A stretch of 6,696 bases of DNA from DATFXF01 sp035258565 (lineage in GTDB: Bacteria > Acidobacteriota > Terriglobia > Acidiferrales > UBA7541), in assembly GCA_035258565.1 (NCBI GenBank), contig DATFXF010000034.1, positions 1-6,696 on the forward strand, given 5' to 3'. The notes below the pieces were generated by a model, which had not been told where the DNA came from, ran no database searches, and saw only the letters and a list, made by a program, of their open reading frames with translations. Position 1 is the first letter of the stretch. Each line of letters starts with the position of its first letter. Below, one piece after another: positions 6,187 to 6,696 of this stretch. The translations under genes and the position numbers were made by a program.

Positions 6187-6191
6187 AGGAG
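6187..6191 (+). promoter_or_regulatory. ribosome binding site of the secreted hydrolase
   Basis: AGGAG stands six bases before the ATG at 6198, which begins a typical signal peptide. The in-frame ATG at 6192 touches the site and is too close to use it, so 6198 is the better start. Confidence 0.75.
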
Positions 6192-6197
6192 ATGCCT

Positions 6198-6696
6198 ATG
6201 AACAACAGTGCAAGATTCCGCTTTGGTATCACTCTGTTTGCGTTTTTCCTGCCGTTTCCGGCGATGGCACAAGCGCCGGTCGGCGTGAACGTCATCGTGT
6301 CGCGCACCGCAGAGGTGGAAGGAGTCAGGCTTCACTATCTGACCGCCGGACACGGCCCGGCGGTGATCCTGCTGCACGGCTACACGCAAACGTCACGCAT
6401 GTGGAGACCGCTCATTCCACGACTCGCTGAGAAATTCAAGGTCCTGGCCCCTGACCTGCGGGGAATCGGTGATTCGGATATTCCGGCCGGCGGTTTGGAT
6501 ATGAAGATTGCGGCCATCCGCGTACACGCGCTCGCCAAGTCACTGAGCATCGAAAAAGCGAGGGTCGTTGGACACGACATCGGGTTGATGGTCGCCTATG
6601 CGTATGCCGCGCAGTTCCCTTCGGAAACGGAAAAGCTCGTGGTCATGGATGCCTTTCTTCCAGGTGTGGCCGGATGGGAGAACGTCTATAACAACC
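6198..6696 (+). CDS. secreted alpha/beta hydrolase, Asp-nucleophile (epoxide hydrolase/haloalkane dehalogenase-like), 3'-truncated
   Basis: The first 166 residues are visible and the window ends before the stop. A Sec signal peptide is evident: basic N-region (R6, R8), hydrophobic core about 9-21, and PAMA-QAP, with cleavage likely after A24, so the enzyme acts outside the cytoplasm. The mature part is an alpha/beta-hydrolase: VEGVRLHYLTAG (40-51), oxyanion-hole loop LLHGYTQTSRMW (58-69), PDLRGIGDSD (85-94) and nucleophile elbow VVGHDIGLMVAY (123-134). D127 at the elbow, where lipases and esterases have Ser, groups it with epoxide hydrolases, haloalkane and haloacetate dehalogenases. These attack the substrate through an aspartyl ester that a water molecule, activated by His, then cleaves. 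The acid and His of the triad lie beyond the window, so the substrate class cannot be fixed. It lies 144 bp downstream of the kinase gene, beyond a hairpin, and is probably a separate transcription unit. Confidence 0.88.
   Translation, partial: MNNSARFRFGITLFAFFLPFPAMAQAPVGVNVIVSRTAEVEGVRLHYLTAGHGPAVILLHGYTQTSRMWRPLIPRLAEKFKVLAPDLRGIGDSDIPAGGLDMKIAAIRVHALAKSLSIEKARVVGHDIGLMVAYAYAAQFPSETEKLVVMDAFLPGVAGWENVYNN

Noticed and set aside
6081..6389. Minus-strand ORF of 102 codons over the hydrolase start
   Set aside because: It is antisense to the signal peptide and ribosome site of the hydrolase and shows no family motif.
1..6696. CRISPR arrays, tRNA or rRNA genes, transposase genes, toxin-antitoxin pairs, phage genes
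   Set aside because: No regularly spaced repeats, cloverleaf-like segments, transposase motifs or phage proteins were seen on either strand.

Overview
This is a GC-rich bacterial chromosomal segment with every intact gene on the + strand. Three things suggest a soil-type Acidobacteriota or a close relative: coenzyme F420 genes outside an actinobacterial layout, a fused response regulator/flavoprotein with its partner kinase, and a minus-strand remnant whose end resembles the C-terminus of the Oar/TonB-dependent receptors that are abundant in Acidobacteriota. The assignment is an inference and is not proven by the sequence.

Positions 2-2619 hold a likely F420-related operon. It begins with a 5'-truncated M24 (creatinase/aminopeptidase P fold) protein that has lost most metal ligands. 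This overlaps, through a GTGA junction, a stand-alone CofE-type F420-0:gamma-glutamyl ligase. After a short gap, which contains a possible 25-codon ORF ending in an ATGA junction, comes an NpdG-type NADPH:F420 oxidoreductase. CofE would finish the cofactor by adding its glutamate tail, and NpdG would exchange hydride between NADP(H) and F420.

Positions 2620-2946 are a non-coding boundary. They contain the decayed tail of a minus-strand outer-membrane receptor gene, converging on npdG, followed by the leader of the next operon.

Positions 2947-6053 hold the most unusual part of the window, a two-gene signalling module with a 2-nt gap. The first gene fuses a phosphoacceptor receiver domain, a glutaredoxin-like domain (SPGS in place of CPxC) and a thioredoxin-reductase-like FAD/NAD(P)H module whose redox CxxC is absent. 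The second encodes a soluble hybrid of a cyclic-nucleotide-binding-like domain and a histidine kinase with a long insert inside its dimerisation region. Together they look like a two-component system whose output is a flavoenzyme instead of a DNA-binding domain. The architecture occurs in databases as 'fused response regulator/thioredoxin-disulfide reductase', but the visible residues argue against thioredoxin reductase activity and I know of no established function.

Positions 6054-6696 hold a hairpin just after the kinase gene, a short leader, and the start of a secreted alpha/beta hydrolase with an aspartate nucleophile (epoxide hydrolase/dehalogenase type), cut off by the window end.
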